64,000 bases of DNA from Pseudophaeobacter profundi (GTDB lineage Bacteria > Pseudomonadota > Alphaproteobacteria > Rhodobacterales > Rhodobacteraceae). Both the position numbers and the translations under genes were made by a program. The DNA is taken from contig NZ_JARJEF010000004.1 of assembly GCF_029697505.1 (NCBI RefSeq), positions 248,001 to 312,000 of the forward strand, given 5' to 3'. Shown in pieces: positions 54,700 to 63,867 of this stretch. The first letter of the stretch is position 1. Each line of letters begins with the position of its first letter. Below the pieces are notes generated by a model, which saw only the letters and a list, made by a program, of their open reading frames with translations, searched no databases and was not told the DNA's origin.

Positions 54700-55620
54700 T
54701 TACACCTTGGTCGCGGCTGCCGGGGGCGTGATCGAGCGCCGCTTTAGCACCGCTTCGCGCCAGGTGATAAAGCTGATGGCTGCCAGGATCAGACCACCGC
54801 CCAGCACGACCCAGATATCCACCGGCTCGGCGAAGACCAGCGCGCCAAGCAATGTCGCCCAGATAAGCTGCAGGAAGGTCACCGGTTGCGTCACCGTCAC
54901 CGGCGCCGATGCAAAAGCCAGCGTCATGGTGAAATGCCCCGCCGTGGCAAAGCACGCCACCGCAAACAGGATCGCCAGTTCCTGCAGATTGGGCGTCACC
55001 CAGACTGCTGCGGCAAAGGGGGCAAGCCCCAGCGTGACCCAGCCCGACAGCATCGCAACGACAACCACCGGGCTGCTCCCATCCACGGTGAACTTTGCCA
55101 ATAGGTAAGAGGCGCCAAAAGCAAAGGCGGTGAACAACATGGCAATATGCCCCGGAGAGATCTCGCGGAAGCCCGGCCGCAGAATGATCACCGCGCCAAC
55201 CAGTGCCGCAATCACCGCCAGAATGCGCCGCATCGCCAGCTTCTCACCCAGAAACATCGCCGCCCCCAGGGTCACATAGATCGGAGAGAGGTAATTCATC
55301 GCCGTCACCTCGGCCAGCGGGATCTGTGTCATCGCATAGAACCACAGGATCACCCCGCCGGCATGCACCATGCCGCGGCTGGCGAACAGCAGCCAGAGTT
55401 TCGGCGTCACCCGCGCGCGGCGCAGGCTTGATGCCATCGGGATCAGGAATACCAGCCCCAGAAGGTAGCGCAGAAAGGCCGATTCCGCCGGCGGGATCCG
55501 ATCTCCGAGATATTTGACCAATGCCGTCACCGCGACAAAGCAAAGGCCGGTCATAAACATCCAGAACACCCCGACAAGGGGGTTGGTGCTGGGCTGGGTG
55601 ATATCTGCTTGGCTGCTCAT
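54700..55620 (-). CDS. DMT (EamA) family transporter
   Basis: 306 residues from MSSQADITQPS; a further upstream start exists at 55665. Ten hydrophobic helices in two EamA repeats, with the repeat marker region ESAFLRYLLGLVFLIP and the ending LIWATLLGALVFAEP. It exports a small metabolite. It is convergent with betI and shows no operon partner. Confidence 0.9.
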   Translation of the reverse strand: MSSQADITQPSTNPLVGVFWMFMTGLCFVAVTALVKYLGDRIPPAESAFLRYLLGLVFLIPMASSLRRARVTPKLWLLFASRGMVHAGGVILWFYAMTQIPLAEVTAMNYLSPIYVTLGAAMFLGEKLAMRRILAVIAALVGAVIILRPGFREISPGHIAMLFTAFAFGASYLLAKFTVDGSSPVVVVAMLSGWVTLGLAPFAAAVWVTPNLQELAILFAVACFATAGHFTMTLAFASAPVTVTQPVTFLQLIWATLLGALVFAEPVDIWVVLGGGLILAAISFITWREAVLKRRSITPPAAATKV

Positions 55621-55733
55621 ACCGACAACACAACACCCAAACGACAGGAGGCACAACCCTTTCACATGTCAAATACCTCATTTGATATGTGTTTCCAAAG
55701 CGGATGCTGCCCGCCGCGACGTTCAGCTGGGGG

Positions 55734-56411
55734 TCACATCAAGATCAGCTTGGCGGCGATCGCCCACATGGTCAGCCCAACCAGCCCATCCAGTACCTGC
55801 CAGGCACGCGGCCGGGCAAACACCGGGGCCAAAAGACTGGCACCATAGCCGAGACTGAAGAAAAAGACGAAACTGGCCAGAACAGCGCCAAGGCCAAAGG
55901 TTGCCGGATCGGGGTATTGCGCCGAAATCGCCCCTAGCAGGACAACCGTATCCAGGTAGACATGCGGGTTCAGCCAGGTCAGCGCAAGCACCGTCATCAA
56001 TACCGGCAGCAGCGGCTGCGGTGGCTGGGCCGTACCGGCGGCCTGCAAACTCGCGCCGCCCTGCCAGGCAGACAGCAGGCTACGCCCACCGTACCAGATC
56101 AGAAACCCGCCGCCACCAAAGCGCATGAGCGGTTCAAACCAGGGCATCATCTCGGCCAGCCTGCCAAAGCCAAGCACCCCGGCAGTGATCAACAGGGCAT
56201 CTGATCCGGCACAGGCCAGGCAGATCCAGAACAGATGCTGACGCCGTAGTCCCTGGCGCAGCACAAAGGCATTCTGCGCGCCAATCGCCAGGATCAGACT
56301 GAAGCCAAGGCCAAAGCCCGCCAGCAGATTGGGCGGAATGCCAGTCAGGGCGATCACCTGCGCATACATCTGCGCGGTCACTGAAGCAGTCATCGGAATT
56401 GGGATTGGCAT
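55734..56411 (-). CDS. argO: LysE/ArgO-type amino acid exporter
   Basis: 225 residues (start possibly 18 bases downstream at MTASV). Six hydrophobic helices. GFSLILAIGAQNAFVLRQGL is the ArgO/LysE signature, and ALTWLNPHVYLDTVVLLGAI the second conserved helix. The family exports arginine and lysine. It is divergent from an ArgP-like regulator, the classic argO-argP arrangement, which favours the assignment. Confidence 0.85.
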   Translation of the reverse strand: MPIPIPMTASVTAQMYAQVIALTGIPPNLLAGFGLGFSLILAIGAQNAFVLRQGLRRQHLFWICLACAGSDALLITAGVLGFGRLAEMMPWFEPLMRFGGGGFLIWYGGRSLLSAWQGGASLQAAGTAQPPQPLLPVLMTVLALTWLNPHVYLDTVVLLGAISAQYPDPATFGLGAVLASFVFFFSLGYGASLLAPVFARPRAWQVLDGLVGLTMWAIAAKLILM

Positions 56412-56477
56412 CGGCCTGTCTTTCTCTCTCGCTGCGGTCTCAGCGCTTTGACTAGCCCGAGCACGAAGCGTAGCATA

Positions 56478-56492
56478 GTTAAATATGATAAC
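56478..56492. promoter_or_regulatory. Dyad GTTAAATATGATAAC in the argO-argP gap
   Basis: GTTA-N7-TAAC in an AT-rich island of the 99-base divergent gap, 18 bases before the argP ATG. LysR regulators commonly bind such T-N11-A-like dyads. No binding evidence beyond position and symmetry. Confidence 0.4.
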
Positions 56493-56510
56493 GCGAAGTA
56501 AGAGTTGCTA

Positions 56511-57404
56511 ATGAAGTTTGACCCCAACCACCTCTCTGCTCTGGCCGCTGTCATCCGGCTTGGATCCTTTGACAGCGCCGCGCAGAGCCTGGGCCTGACC
56601 CCTTCGGCGGTTTCGCAACGTATCAAGGCCCTGGAAGAGCGCGTGGGCGGGGCCCTGATCAAACGCGGTCTGCCCTGTACCGGCACCAAGGCGGGGCGGC
56701 GCCTGGCCAAACACGCCGAAGATGTCGCGGTGCTAGAGGGCCAGGTCTCGCGGGCGCTGGCGCTGGACCCCAGCCCCGAGGCACCGCCGCTTTTGCGCAT
56801 TGCCGTCAACGCCGACAGCCTGGCCACCTGGTTCATTGCAGCCATGGTTGCCACACCGGATCTGTTGTTTGACCTGGTCATCGACGATCAGGACCACAGC
56901 GCAGATTGGCTGAAACGTGGCGAAGTCTCTGCCGCCATCACCGCCCATGCCCTGCCCGTACCTGGCTGCAATGCGCAACCGCTTGGGGCGATGCGCTATC
57001 AGGCCATGGCCAGCCCCGCCTATATGGCGAAATGGTTTGCAGGCCGCCCAACGGCCCAGGCACTGGCCCGGGCCCCCTGCCTGACCTATAATCCAAAAGA
57101 CGCGCTTCAGCAGCGCTGGATACAGCTGCATTTTGGCGAAACCATCACGCCGCCAGCGCATTTCATCCCGTCGGCCCAGGGCTTTGCCGATGCCGCCCAG
57201 GCGGGTCTGGGCTGGGGCATGATCCCGGTTGCCCAGGTTGCACCCGCCCTGAAATCCGGTGCGCTGGTGCCGCTGCTACCCGATAGCGCCATGGATGTTG
57301 CGCTGAACTGGCAGGTAAGCCGGGCCATGGCCTCTGCGCTGGCCCCCTTGACACGGGCGGTGCTAAGCTCCGCCAGACACCATCTGTCCCCGCCAGCCCG
57401 CTAG
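56511..57404 (+). CDS. argP: ArgP/IciA-like LysR-family regulator
   Basis: 297 residues from the ATG with AAGAG seven bases upstream (a TTG at 56505 would add two residues). N-terminal LysR helix-turn-helix: HLSALAAVIRLGSFDSAAQSL, LTPSAVSQRIKALEERVGG. The effector domain has the ArgP-like LRIAVNADSLATWFIAAM. It would activate argO when lysine or arginine is high. It is divergent from the exporter. Confidence 0.88.
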   Translation: MKFDPNHLSALAAVIRLGSFDSAAQSLGLTPSAVSQRIKALEERVGGALIKRGLPCTGTKAGRRLAKHAEDVAVLEGQVSRALALDPSPEAPPLLRIAVNADSLATWFIAAMVATPDLLFDLVIDDQDHSADWLKRGEVSAAITAHALPVPGCNAQPLGAMRYQAMASPAYMAKWFAGRPTAQALARAPCLTYNPKDALQQRWIQLHFGETITPPAHFIPSAQGFADAAQAGLGWGMIPVAQVAPALKSGALVPLLPDSAMDVALNWQVSRAMASALAPLTRAVLSSARHHLSPPAR

Positions 57405-57444
57405 GGGGCCTATCCGTCGCTGATCGCTATTCAGGAGCCACGAA

Positions 57445-58137
57445 ATGTTCGCAAAATCCGCCCTCACCTATGCCCCTGTGCCGCTGCCCCATCGTGCGGC
57501 CTACAGCGATGCAGAGATGCTTACAAAGGCCAGAGAATATCTGGCGCATATGCAACAACGCCATACCGTGCGTGATTTCACCTCTCAGCCTGTCGCGCGC
57601 GAGGTGATAGAGCTCTGCATCCAAACCGCTGGCTCGGCCCCCTCGGGGGCCAATCACCAGCCCTGGCATTTCGTCGCCATTGCCAACCCGGCGCTGAAGC
57701 AACAGATCCGCGAAGAAGCCGAAGAAGAAGAACGCCGGTTTTACGCCGGCGGCGGCGGTGACGAATGGATCAAGGCGCTGGAACCCATCGGCACCACAGC
57801 CGACAAGCCGCATCTGACCACTGCGCCCTGGCTCATCGTGGTCTTTGCCCAGCGTTGGGGCGAATTTGAAGATGGCAGCCGCTATAAAAACTACTACGTG
57901 CCCGAAAGCGTCAATATCGCCACCGGGTTCTTGTTGGCGGCGCTGCACGAGGCTGGGCTGTGCAGCCTCACCCATACGCCCAACCCGATGAAATTCCTCA
58001 ATGCGGCCCTTGGTCGGCCAGCGTCGGAGAAGCCCACCATGATCATCGCGGTCGGCCATCCCAGCGCCGATGCCAAAGTGCCGGGCGTTGCCAAGATGAA
58101 AAAGCCCCTTGCTGAAATCTCGACGATCCTGGAATGA
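57445..58137 (+). CDS. Nitroreductase family protein, iodotyrosine-deiodinase-like
   Basis: 230 residues. FMN motifs: MQQRHTVRDFTSQPV (phosphate-binding Arg), AGSAPSGANHQPWHFVAI, and GFLLAALHEAGLCSLTHTPNP. An insertion EEEERRFYAGGGGDEW then ADKPHLTTAP aligns with the lid of iodotyrosine deiodinases, with Glu93-96, Tyr100 and Lys121 in the positions of the Glu-Tyr-Lys set that holds the zwitterion of halotyrosines. This suggests a reductive dehalogenase-like role in the cytosol. The assignment to the group is an inference. Confidence 0.85.
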   Translation: MFAKSALTYAPVPLPHRAAYSDAEMLTKAREYLAHMQQRHTVRDFTSQPVAREVIELCIQTAGSAPSGANHQPWHFVAIANPALKQQIREEAEEEERRFYAGGGGDEWIKALEPIGTTADKPHLTTAPWLIVVFAQRWGEFEDGSRYKNYYVPESVNIATGFLLAALHEAGLCSLTHTPNPMKFLNAALGRPASEKPTMIIAVGHPSADAKVPGVAKMKKPLAEISTILE

Positions 58138-58169
58138 GGCAGCCGCAGTGATGCCCAGGGCCGTTCCAG

Positions 58170-59018
58170 ATGCAGACTGAACCGCGTAGCCTTGGGGCGA
58201 GCATTTGCTGGCATATCCTGTTGCCACGCGGGGCCGCGCTGCTGTTCTGGGCCTGTGCCAATCAGATGCTGCAAATGCCCGCGGCCCTGACCTGGGGGCT
58301 GATCACGGCGGATGCACTGTTTCTTATCTGGACAATAAGGTCCCATCTGCATGCAGCGGATAGCCATATGCGTGGCTCGGGTGCCATGGCGCTGATATGG
58401 GGCGGCTATCTGATTTTGCTGTTTAGTATGCTGGCCAGCCTGTTGCTTTGGTGGCAGGCGCTGCTGATTTCCTACCGCCCCGCTGCGGGGCCGGGCTACG
58501 CCGACATACGCGCCCAGCAGCACGCAGCGCGCTACAGTCTTGCCCTGTCAAGCGATGGCACTGCCATTGTCTTTGATGGAGAGATCACCTTTGGCCTGAC
58601 CAAGGCACTCAAAGCCCTGATGCTGCGCCACCCCGAGGTGCGCCGCATAGGTCTTTCTAGTCCCGGCGGCCATATCTATGAGGCCCGCGGCGTTGCCAAG
58701 CTGGTTCAAGCACAGGAGGTTTCGACCCAGGCGCTGGGGCTGTGCGCCTCGGCCTGCACCCTGATCTTTGCCGCTGGAACCCAGCGTGTGCTTGCCCCGC
58801 AGGCGCAGCTTGGCTTTCACGGCTATTCGTTGGATGTCTTTGGCGGCCTGCCACAAATCGACCTGACGGCCGAGCAGGAGAAAGACAGGCGTTTCCTGAT
58901 CTCGCAGGGCATCAGCGATGACTTTATCAATCAGGTTTATGCCACGGCGCCAACCGAGCTCTGGCGGCCCAGCCCGGATGTCTTGCGCAGGGCGGGCGTG
59001 CTGACAACGCCCCGCTAA
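58170..59018 (+). CDS. Membrane protein with periplasmic ClpP-like domain
   Basis: 282 residues. Three hydrophobic helices lie in the first 110 residues or so, followed by a ClpP/crotonase-like domain: FDGEITFGLTKALKALMLRHP, IGLSSPGGHIYEARGVAKL, then LGLCASACTLIFAAGTQRVL, with a Ser (in CASAC) in the position of the nucleophile, and LGFHGYSL with a His. This resembles the COG3904-type predicted periplasmic proteins. It starts 32 bases after the nitroreductase; a terminator follows. Confidence 0.8.
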   Translation: MQTEPRSLGASICWHILLPRGAALLFWACANQMLQMPAALTWGLITADALFLIWTIRSHLHAADSHMRGSGAMALIWGGYLILLFSMLASLLLWWQALLISYRPAAGPGYADIRAQQHAARYSLALSSDGTAIVFDGEITFGLTKALKALMLRHPEVRRIGLSSPGGHIYEARGVAKLVQAQEVSTQALGLCASACTLIFAAGTQRVLAPQAQLGFHGYSLDVFGGLPQIDLTAEQEKDRRFLISQGISDDFINQVYATAPTELWRPSPDVLRRAGVLTTPR

Positions 59019-59030
59019 ACCGCGCAGCAA

Positions 59031-59057
59031 AAAGCCCCCGAGGGTTTCGGGGGCTTT
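59031..59057. terminator. Intrinsic terminator after the ClpP-like gene
   Basis: Stem AAAGCCCCCG / CGGGGGCTTT with a seven-base loop, between convergent genes. Confidence 0.88.
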
Positions 59058-59087
59058 GGGCTATTTCAACCTATTGGCAGGTGCAGC

Positions 59088-59828
59088 TCAGAGCTGCTCC
59101 ATCACTTCATCAGAGGCTTCAAAATTGGTGGTGACGCGCTGCACGTCGTCGTCGTCTTCCAGCGCATCCACCAGCTTCATCAGCTTTTGCATGCCTTCCA
59201 GGTCCAGTTCGGTGGTGGTGGTGGGTTTCCACACCAGTTTGGTGCTGTCGGATTCGCCCAGCTCTGCCTCCAGCGCGTTGGAAACGTCGTTCAGATCACT
59301 GTCGGCGCAGTAGATGATATGGCCATCCTCGGACGATTCGACATCCTCGGCGCCAGCCTCGATGGCGGCCATCATCACGGTGTCGGCGTCGCCAACAGAA
59401 GCCGGATAGGTCACCTCGCCCTTACGGTCGAACATGAAGCCAACCGATCCGGTTTCACCCAGGTTACCGCCGTTCTTGGAAAAGGTCGAACGCACAGTGG
59501 AGGCGGTGCGGTTCTTGTTGTCGGTCATGGTTTCGACAATAACGGCGACGCCGCTGGGGCCATAGCCCTCGTAGCGGATTTCATCATAGTTTTCGGCGTC
59601 ACCGCCGATGGCCTTTTTGATCGCCCGGTCAATCACATCCTTAGGCACCGACTGGCTTTTGGCTTCTTTCACCGCGAGACGCAGGCGGGGGTTCTTGTCA
59701 GCGTCAGGGTCGCCCATCTTGGCGGCCACGGTGATCTCCTTGGCCAGTTTGGAAAACAGTTTCGACCGCGCTGCGTCCTGACGACCCTTGCGATGCTGGA
59801 TGTTTGCCCATTTTGAATGGCCTGCCAT
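59088..59828 (-). CDS. yebC: YebC/PmpR family regulatory protein
   Basis: 246 residues from the ATG of [22 protein letters not shown], the invariant N-terminus; the frame runs on to 60194 without meaning. It then shows [25 protein letters not shown] and [21 protein letters not shown]. Reported roles in this family include transcription control and easing of ribosome stalling. It is divergent from the SLC13 gene by 204 bases. Confidence 0.97.
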   Translation of the reverse strand: MAGHSKWANIQHRKGRQDAARSKLFSKLAKEITVAAKMGDPDADKNPRLRLAVKEAKSQSVPKDVIDRAIKKAIGGDAENYDEIRYEGYGPSGVAVIVETMTDNKNRTASTVRSTFSKNGGNLGETGSVGFMFDRKGEVTYPASVGDADTVMMAAIEAGAEDVESSEDGHIIYCADSDLNDVSNALEAELGESDSTKLVWKPTTTTELDLEGMQKLMKLVDALEDDDDVQRVTTNFEASDEVMEQL

Positions 59829-60032
59829 GGTAGATCCTTTGTCTCGTGCGTTCTTGAGTTGGCGCTCATATAGCCTGTGGCGGGGGCAGCTTTCAAGCTC
59901 TGCTGACAACAGGCCCTTTCCAGGTGCCCCACCTCCCCGCAAGACCTGCCCCGTTACCAGACCCGCCACGCAGAAACAGCGTTTCCCTGCAAGCCGCCTT
60001 GCCCCCAAGCCCGCAGCCGCTAGAGTGGCGGT

Positions 60033-61808
60033 ATGACATTTGACCAAATCGCCTTGTTCGCCATATTCGCCGCCGTCTTCGGCCTGTTCCTCTGGGGGCG
60101 CTTTCGCTACGATATTGTTGCCTTTTTTGCGCTGATGGTTGCAGTGGTGCTGGGGCTTGTACCCACCGCCGAGGCCTTTTCCGGCTTTGGCCACCCGGCC
60201 ACACTGGTGGTGGCGCTGGTGCTGATTGTTTCTGCCGGATTGGTGCGTTCGGGTGCTGTGTTCCTGATCACCCGCACGCTGGTGGACAGTTCACGCAGTC
60301 TTGGTGGCCATATCGGCCTGATGGGGGGCGTCGCCGCCGTACTGTCGGCCTTTATGAACAATGTGGCCGCCCTGGCCCTGCTGATGCCGGTCGATATCCA
60401 GACCGCCCGCAAGGCCGGACGCGCCCCGGGGCTAAGCCTGATGCCGCTGTCCTTTGCCACCATCCTGGGCGGCATGGCAACGCTGATCGGCACCCCGCCC
60501 AACATCATCATCGCCTCGATCCGGCAAGAGTCGCTCGGCGAACCCTTCGGCATGTTTGACTTTGCCCCGGTTGGTGGCATCGTTGCCCTGGTCGGGCTGG
60601 CGTTTGTGGCACTGGTCGGCTGGCGGCTGATCCCGCAGCGGCACGAGGCCGCCGGCAACTCCGAGGCGCAGCTAGCTGATTACATTGCCGAACTGACCAT
60701 ACCGGATGACTCTGCTTTGATCGGCAAGCGGCTTGGCACCCTGGACAAGGACGCCGAACAGGCTGATGTCGCCATTCTGGGGCTGATCCGGAACAGCAAA
60801 CGCCACTATGGGCGCGCCGCCGGGGCGGTGCTGCAAGCGGGCGATACCCTGGTACTGGAGGCCCGCCCTGATGCGCTGGATGAATTCCGCACCACATTGT
60901 CGCTGCATTTTTCAGATAGTGCCCGCCAGGAAACATTGACCGCAGCGGGCGATGGCCTGGAGCTGGTCGAAGTGGTGGTGCCGGAAGGCGCCCGTATCGA
61001 TGGACGCTCGGCCCAGTCTCTGGGCTTGGCCTGGCGGCAAAACGCCGTCCTCTTGGGGCTGGCCCGGCAGGGGCGACGCCTCACAAAACACATCCGCCAG
61101 ACAGAGATCGAGGCCGGCGACATTCTGCTGCTGCTCTGCCCGCGGGAACGCGGCAGCGATGTGACGGAATGGCTGGGCTGTCTGCCACTGGCAGAGCGCG
61201 GCCTGGCGGTCACCGCCAATGACAAGACCTGGGCAGCGATTGGCCTGTTTGGCCTGGCGGTGCTTGCAGCCTCTGCCGGGGTGATCTACCTGCCGATCGC
61301 GTTGGGGCTGGTGGTTGTGTCTTATGTCCTGATCAAGGTGCTGCCGGTGGCAGAGATCTACGACCATGTGGAATGGCCAGTCGTGGTTTTGCTGGGCTCC
61401 ATGATCCCGTTGGGCGCCGCATTGGATGCCTCGGGCGGAACACAGCTGATCGCCAATGGGCTGATCGGGTTAACTGAAGGCCTGCCCTCTTGGATGGTGC
61501 TGACGGTGCTGATGGTGGTGACCATGACGCTGTCCGATGTGCTGAACAACACCGCCACCGCCATTGTTGCAGCGCCGGTGGGCATTCAAATGGCCACGAC
61601 ACTTGGGGTCTCGCCCGATCCGTTCTTGATGGCCGTGGCCGTGGCGGCCTCGGCGGCCTTCCTGACCCCGATTGGCCACAAGAACAATACCTTGGTTCTG
61701 GGGCCCGGCGGCTATCGCTTTGGCGACTACTGGCGCATGGGGCTGCCGCTTGAGGTGCTGGTGATTGCAATTTCCATCCCCTCGATCCTGGTGTTCTGGC
61801 CACTCTGA
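60033..61808 (+). CDS. SLC13/DASS-type permease with two TrkA-C (RCK-C) domains
   Basis: 591 residues. The N-terminal part has about five helices (including [23 protein letters not shown] and [14 protein letters not shown], then [21 protein letters not shown], the SNT-like TPPN signature). A hydrophilic insert (about 205-400) holds two TrkA-C-like domains ([20 protein letters not shown] and [21 protein letters not shown]). The C-terminal half has a second transport repeat, with [14 protein letters not shown] and [17 protein letters not shown]. It carries sulfate or a dicarboxylate; which is unknown. Confidence 0.92.
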   Translation: MTFDQIALFAIFAAVFGLFLWGRFRYDIVAFFALMVAVVLGLVPTAEAFSGFGHPATLVVALVLIVSAGLVRSGAVFLITRTLVDSSRSLGGHIGLMGGVAAVLSAFMNNVAALALLMPVDIQTARKAGRAPGLSLMPLSFATILGGMATLIGTPPNIIIASIRQESLGEPFGMFDFAPVGGIVALVGLAFVALVGWRLIPQRHEAAGNSEAQLADYIAELTIPDDSALIGKRLGTLDKDAEQADVAILGLIRNSKRHYGRAAGAVLQAGDTLVLEARPDALDEFRTTLSLHFSDSARQETLTAAGDGLELVEVVVPEGARIDGRSAQSLGLAWRQNAVLLGLARQGRRLTKHIRQTEIEAGDILLLLCPRERGSDVTEWLGCLPLAERGLAVTANDKTWAAIGLFGLAVLAASAGVIYLPIALGLVVVSYVLIKVLPVAEIYDHVEWPVVVLLGSMIPLGAALDASGGTQLIANGLIGLTEGLPSWMVLTVLMVVTMTLSDVLNNTATAIVAAPVGIQMATTLGVSPDPFLMAVAVAASAAFLTPIGHKNNTLVLGPGGYRFGDYWRMGLPLEVLVIAISIPSILVFWPL

Positions 61809-61923
61809 TCCGGCCTGCGCCCCGCCTGGAGTGGCCCAAGGCTCCGCCAGGGAAGGTGGCGAAACATTTGCCCAGCCCCGGCGCTGCGCTTAGGCTGATT
61901 GCAACCATAACCGGGAGGTGCAG

Positions 61924-63594
61924 ATGGCGGGTGCAACAGACAACGCGGCAGATGTGATCATCGTCGGGGCTGGCATTGCCGGGCTGGCCGCGGCCTGCGA
62001 CCTGGGTGATCGCGGCAAGCGGGTGATCCTGCTAGAGCAAGAGCCCGCGCAATTTCTGGGTGGCCAGGCACATTGGAGCCTGGGCGGGTTGTTCATGATC
62101 GACACGCCAGAACAACGCCGCATGGGGATCCGGGATAGCCATGATCTGGCCCGGCGCGACTGGATGGGCAGCGCCCAGTTTGACCGCGCCGAAGACGACT
62201 GGCCCCGGCAATGGGCCCGTGCCTATCTTGACTTTGCCGCCAGCGAAATGCGTCCCTGGCTGCACCAGATGGGCATGCGCTGGTTTCCGGTTGTCGGTTG
62301 GGCCGAACGTGGCGGCGGCAGCGCTCAGGGCCATGGCAATTCGGTGCCGCGGTTTCATGTCACCTGGGGCACCGGCCCCGGCGTGGTTGCGCCCTTTGCC
62401 ACGCGTCTTGCGGCACATGTCGACGCCGGGCGGATCTCGACCTGGTTTCGCCATCAGGTCAGCCATATCATTGTGCAATGCGGCGAAGTCAAAGGCGTCT
62501 CGGGTGAGGTGCTGGCCGCCGATACAGCTGCCCAGGGCGTGCGTACCAACCGCGAGGAAATCGGCGAATTTGAAGCCTATGCGCCCTCGGTCATCGTGGC
62601 CTCGGGGGGGATTGGCGGCAATCTGGATCTGGTGCGCAAGAACTGGCCGCGCGAACGCCTGGGCCCACCCCCCAAGAACATGGTGGCCGGGGTGCCTTTT
62701 CATGTGGACGGGCGGATGATCCCAATTGCCGAAGCCGCCGGTGGCCATGTGATCAACGGCGATCGCATGTGGCACTACACCGAAGGGCTGCGCAACTGGG
62801 ATCCGATCTGGCCAAACCACGGCATTCGCATTCTGCCGGGGCCGTCAGCCATGTGGTTTGATGCCCGTGGCGACCGCCTGCCCCCACCCTGCCTGCCAGG
62901 GTTCAACACCCTGGAAACCCTGAAAGAAATCCTGAAAACCGGCCATGATTACAGCTGGTTCATCCTTAGCCAAAAGATCATTGAGAAGGAATTCGCTCTG
63001 TCCGGGTCGGAACAAAACCCGGACCTCACCTCTGGTAAATGGCGCGAGGTCATCCGCGCGCGCCTGCTTGCGCGCGGGCAGGCCCCGGCCCCGGTTGAGG
63101 CCTTCAAGAAACATGGCGAAGATTTTGTGGTGGCCGATGATCTGGCCGATCTGGTGGCGGGCATGAACCGGATTGCAGATCTGCCACTGGACGAGACCCA
63201 CCTGCGCCGCCAGATCGAAGCACGCGATGCTCAGGTCGACAACCCCTTTGCAAAGGACGCCCAGGTGATTGCGATGAATGCAGCCCGCAACTATCGCGGC
63301 GATCGGTTGATCCGCACCGCTAAGCCTCATCGCATCCTGGATCGCCAAAATGGCCCGCTGATTGCCGTACGGCTCAACATTCTGACACGCAAAACTCTGG
63401 GTGGATTGCAGACCAATCTGGACAGCCAGATGGTGGGGGCAGATGGCAGCCCAGTGCCGGGCCTTTTCGCAATCGGAGAGGCCGCCGGCTTTGGCGGTGG
63501 TGGCTATCACGGTTACAATGCCTTGGAAGGGACCTTCCTGGGCGGCTGCCTCTTTTCCGGGCGCCAGGCGGGCCGGTCCAGGCTCATCGCCTGA
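61924..63594 (+). CDS. FAD-binding dehydrogenase (KstD/fumarate-reductase-like)
   Basis: 556 residues from the ATG with GGGAGG five bases upstream. N-terminal FAD motif VIIVGAGIAGLAAACDLGDRGKRVILLEQEP (shortened here: GAGIAGLAAACDLG). It contains GGQAHWSLGGLFM, ASGGIGGN in the middle, and a C-terminal GLFAIGEAAGFGGGGYHGYNALEG, features of the KstD and succinate-dehydrogenase/fumarate-reductase flavoproteins. The substrate (steroid or unsaturated acid) is unknown. It lies between two SLC13-type permeases. Confidence 0.9.
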   Translation: MAGATDNAADVIIVGAGIAGLAAACDLGDRGKRVILLEQEPAQFLGGQAHWSLGGLFMIDTPEQRRMGIRDSHDLARRDWMGSAQFDRAEDDWPRQWARAYLDFAASEMRPWLHQMGMRWFPVVGWAERGGGSAQGHGNSVPRFHVTWGTGPGVVAPFATRLAAHVDAGRISTWFRHQVSHIIVQCGEVKGVSGEVLAADTAAQGVRTNREEIGEFEAYAPSVIVASGGIGGNLDLVRKNWPRERLGPPPKNMVAGVPFHVDGRMIPIAEAAGGHVINGDRMWHYTEGLRNWDPIWPNHGIRILPGPSAMWFDARGDRLPPPCLPGFNTLETLKEILKTGHDYSWFILSQKIIEKEFALSGSEQNPDLTSGKWREVIRARLLARGQAPAPVEAFKKHGEDFVVADDLADLVAGMNRIADLPLDETHLRRQIEARDAQVDNPFAKDAQVIAMNAARNYRGDRLIRTAKPHRILDRQNGPLIAVRLNILTRKTLGGLQTNLDSQMVGADGSPVPGLFAIGEAAGFGGGGYHGYNALEGTFLGGCLFSGRQAGRSRLIA

Positions 63595-63669
63595 ACCACG
63601 ATATCAAACGCCCGGCACAATACCCCGTCAAAGACAGGAGTCAGCCGGGACTATTGGCCTGTCTCCACG

Positions 63670-63750
63670 TCAGGAGAGCACCAGAGACATCAGTGCAATA
63701 CCTGATGCTGCGGTGAAAAGAAAAACTAGAAATCCATGTCTGAAACTCAT
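63670..63750 (-). CDS. 26-residue hydrophobic peptide
   Basis: Starts MSFRHGFLVFLFTAASG and ends MSLVLS: a single hydrophobic helix with basic residues first. GGAGG lies eight bases upstream (plus-strand CCTCC at 63759-63763), a strong ribosome site for so short a frame. It is in the 273-base gap between the FAD dehydrogenase and the partial permease, where no other gene is supported. No family. Confidence 0.35.
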   Translation of the reverse strand: MSFRHGFLVFLFTAASGIALMSLVLS

Positions 63751-63867
63751 CAAAATGTCCTCCATCGTCCTGCTTACCCTTATGATATAGGGTGGAACGT
63801 GAAGGTTTCATCAAGGGGCCCGCACCTTGGCGACATTCCGCCCGCATAGCCCGCCGCTCAACGTGGC

